Under the pieces are notes generated by a model that saw nothing but the letters and a program-made list of their open reading frames with translations, was not told where the DNA came from and did no database searches. This document shows, piece after piece, positions 6,621 through 6,832 of a DNA stretch of 6,832 nucleotides (position 1 is the stretch's first letter; each line of letters begins with the position of its first letter). The stretch comes from an uncultured Bariatricus sp. Its GTDB lineage: Bacteria > Bacillota > Clostridia > Lachnospirales > Lachnospiraceae. Both the position numbers and the translations under genes were made by a program. The stretch lies in the NCBI GenBank assembly GCA_934320645.1, contig CAKRFP010000063.1, positions 1-6,832 of the forward strand, written 5' to 3'.

Positions 6621-6665
6621 AAAAAGCAGGAGTGTGCAGTTAAAAAATGTACACTCCTGCTTTTT
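6621..6665. terminator. Bidirectional rho-independent terminator after the glycosidase gene
   Basis: The arms 6621-6638 and 6648-6665 pair over 18 bp around a 9-base loop, with one G-U pair on the plus-strand transcript. The core is GCAGGAGTGT with ACACTCCTGC. The outermost five pairs are A's on the left and T's on the right, so a U-tract is present on either strand. It begins 11 bases after the glycosidase stop codon and insulates that gene from the promoter region to the right. Confidence 0.93.
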
Positions 6666-6700
6666 AGTCATATCAGTTATATCATACTTTTGCGAAGACA

Positions 6701-6722
6701 AGAGATTTAATGAGAGATTTAA
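6701..6722. repeat. Perfect 10-bp direct repeat upstream of the right-edge promoter
   Basis: AGAGATTTAA occurs at 6701-6710 and again at 6713-6722, a 12-bp period, ending 11 bp before the -35 at 6734. Tandem sites about one helical turn apart just upstream of a -35 are typical of response-regulator activators. That reading is inference, and the AT-rich content makes chance repeats more likely. Confidence 0.45.
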
Positions 6723-6733
6723 ATAAAATCTTC

Positions 6734-6762
6734 TTGACGGATTCTGCAAAACAGTGGATAAT
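6734..6762 (+). promoter_or_regulatory. Sigma-A promoter of a gene beginning beyond the right edge
   Basis: -35 TTGACG (6734-6739), 17-bp spacer, -10 GATAAT (6757-6762), with initiation expected near 6769. It lies downstream of the strong terminator at 6621-6665, so it opens a new rightward transcription unit. The leader inside the window is about 64 bases. Confidence 0.7.
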
Positions 6763-6774
6763 ATTGCACAGTAA

Positions 6775-6784
6775 TCACATGTGA
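6775..6784. promoter_or_regulatory. Perfect palindrome just after the predicted start site, candidate operator
   Basis: TCACATGTGA is a perfect 10-bp palindrome lying about 6-15 bases downstream of the predicted transcription start, where a bound repressor would block the promoter. It has the TGTGA/TCACA half-sites in the reverse order to a CRP/FNR site, so it is not a CRP box. No protein can be named. Confidence 0.4.
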
Positions 6785-6822
6785 CAAGACAGTAGATTAT
6801 ACACTAAAAGAATGACAGGAGC

Positions 6823-6827
6823 AGGAG
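6823..6827 (+). promoter_or_regulatory. Ribosome binding site of the next gene, start codon off the window
   Basis: AGGAG within a purine-rich run (6817-6830) that ends the window. With normal spacing the start codon would fall at about 6833-6838. The ATG at 6812 is open to the edge but has no ribosome binding site before it, so it is the less likely start. The encoded product cannot be known from here. Confidence 0.55.
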
Positions 6828-6832
6828 AAAGT

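Overview
The window looks like chromosomal DNA of a low-to-moderate GC, Gram-positive anaerobe of the Clostridia, most likely a gut Lachnospiraceae. The grounds are strong AGGAGG-type ribosome binding sites, near-consensus sigma-A promoters with 17-bp spacers, a sporulation gene (spmB), a multidrug-exporter half of the B. subtilis YheI/BmrC type, and a GH127-type arabinofuranosidase. The genus cannot be fixed from sequence reading alone.

Layout from left to right. (1) Bases 1 to about 236 are the end of an IS607-family insertion sequence. The N-terminal 51 codons of its MerR-headed serine recombinase (tnpA) run leftwards off the window. (2) 237-2000, minus strand: a complete 587-aa ABC exporter half with an Asp in place of the Walker B catalytic Glu, the mark of the degenerate-site subunit of a heterodimeric exporter. 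Its usual partner gene would lie immediately downstream, where the insertion sequence now sits. (3) 2001-2203: a compact divergent control region with one strong promoter for each direction and a 21-bp-period imperfect tandem repeat between them. (4) 2204-3568, plus strand: a 454-aa MATE efflux protein. The divergent ABC/MATE pair forms a small drug or metabolite export locus. (5) 3603-3655: a strong hairpin terminator whose 3' arm also contains the ribosome binding site of the next gene. (6) 3656-4180: a solo spmB-like spore maturation gene without an adjacent spmA. (7) 4287-6665: a self-contained transcription unit (promoter, 747-aa GH127/DUF1680 glycosidase with two Ig-like N-terminal domains, terminator). 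(8) 6666-6832: the promoter region of a gene starting just beyond the right edge, with a 12-bp-period direct repeat, a promoter, a palindrome and a ribosome binding site.

The genes do not form one pathway. The export locus, the sporulation gene and the sugar hydrolase appear to be separate units. I found no convincing new biological system. The points most worth following are the insertion sequence at the 3' end of a half-transporter gene, the terminator hairpin that masks the spmB ribosome binding site, and the repeat operators in the two promoter regions.
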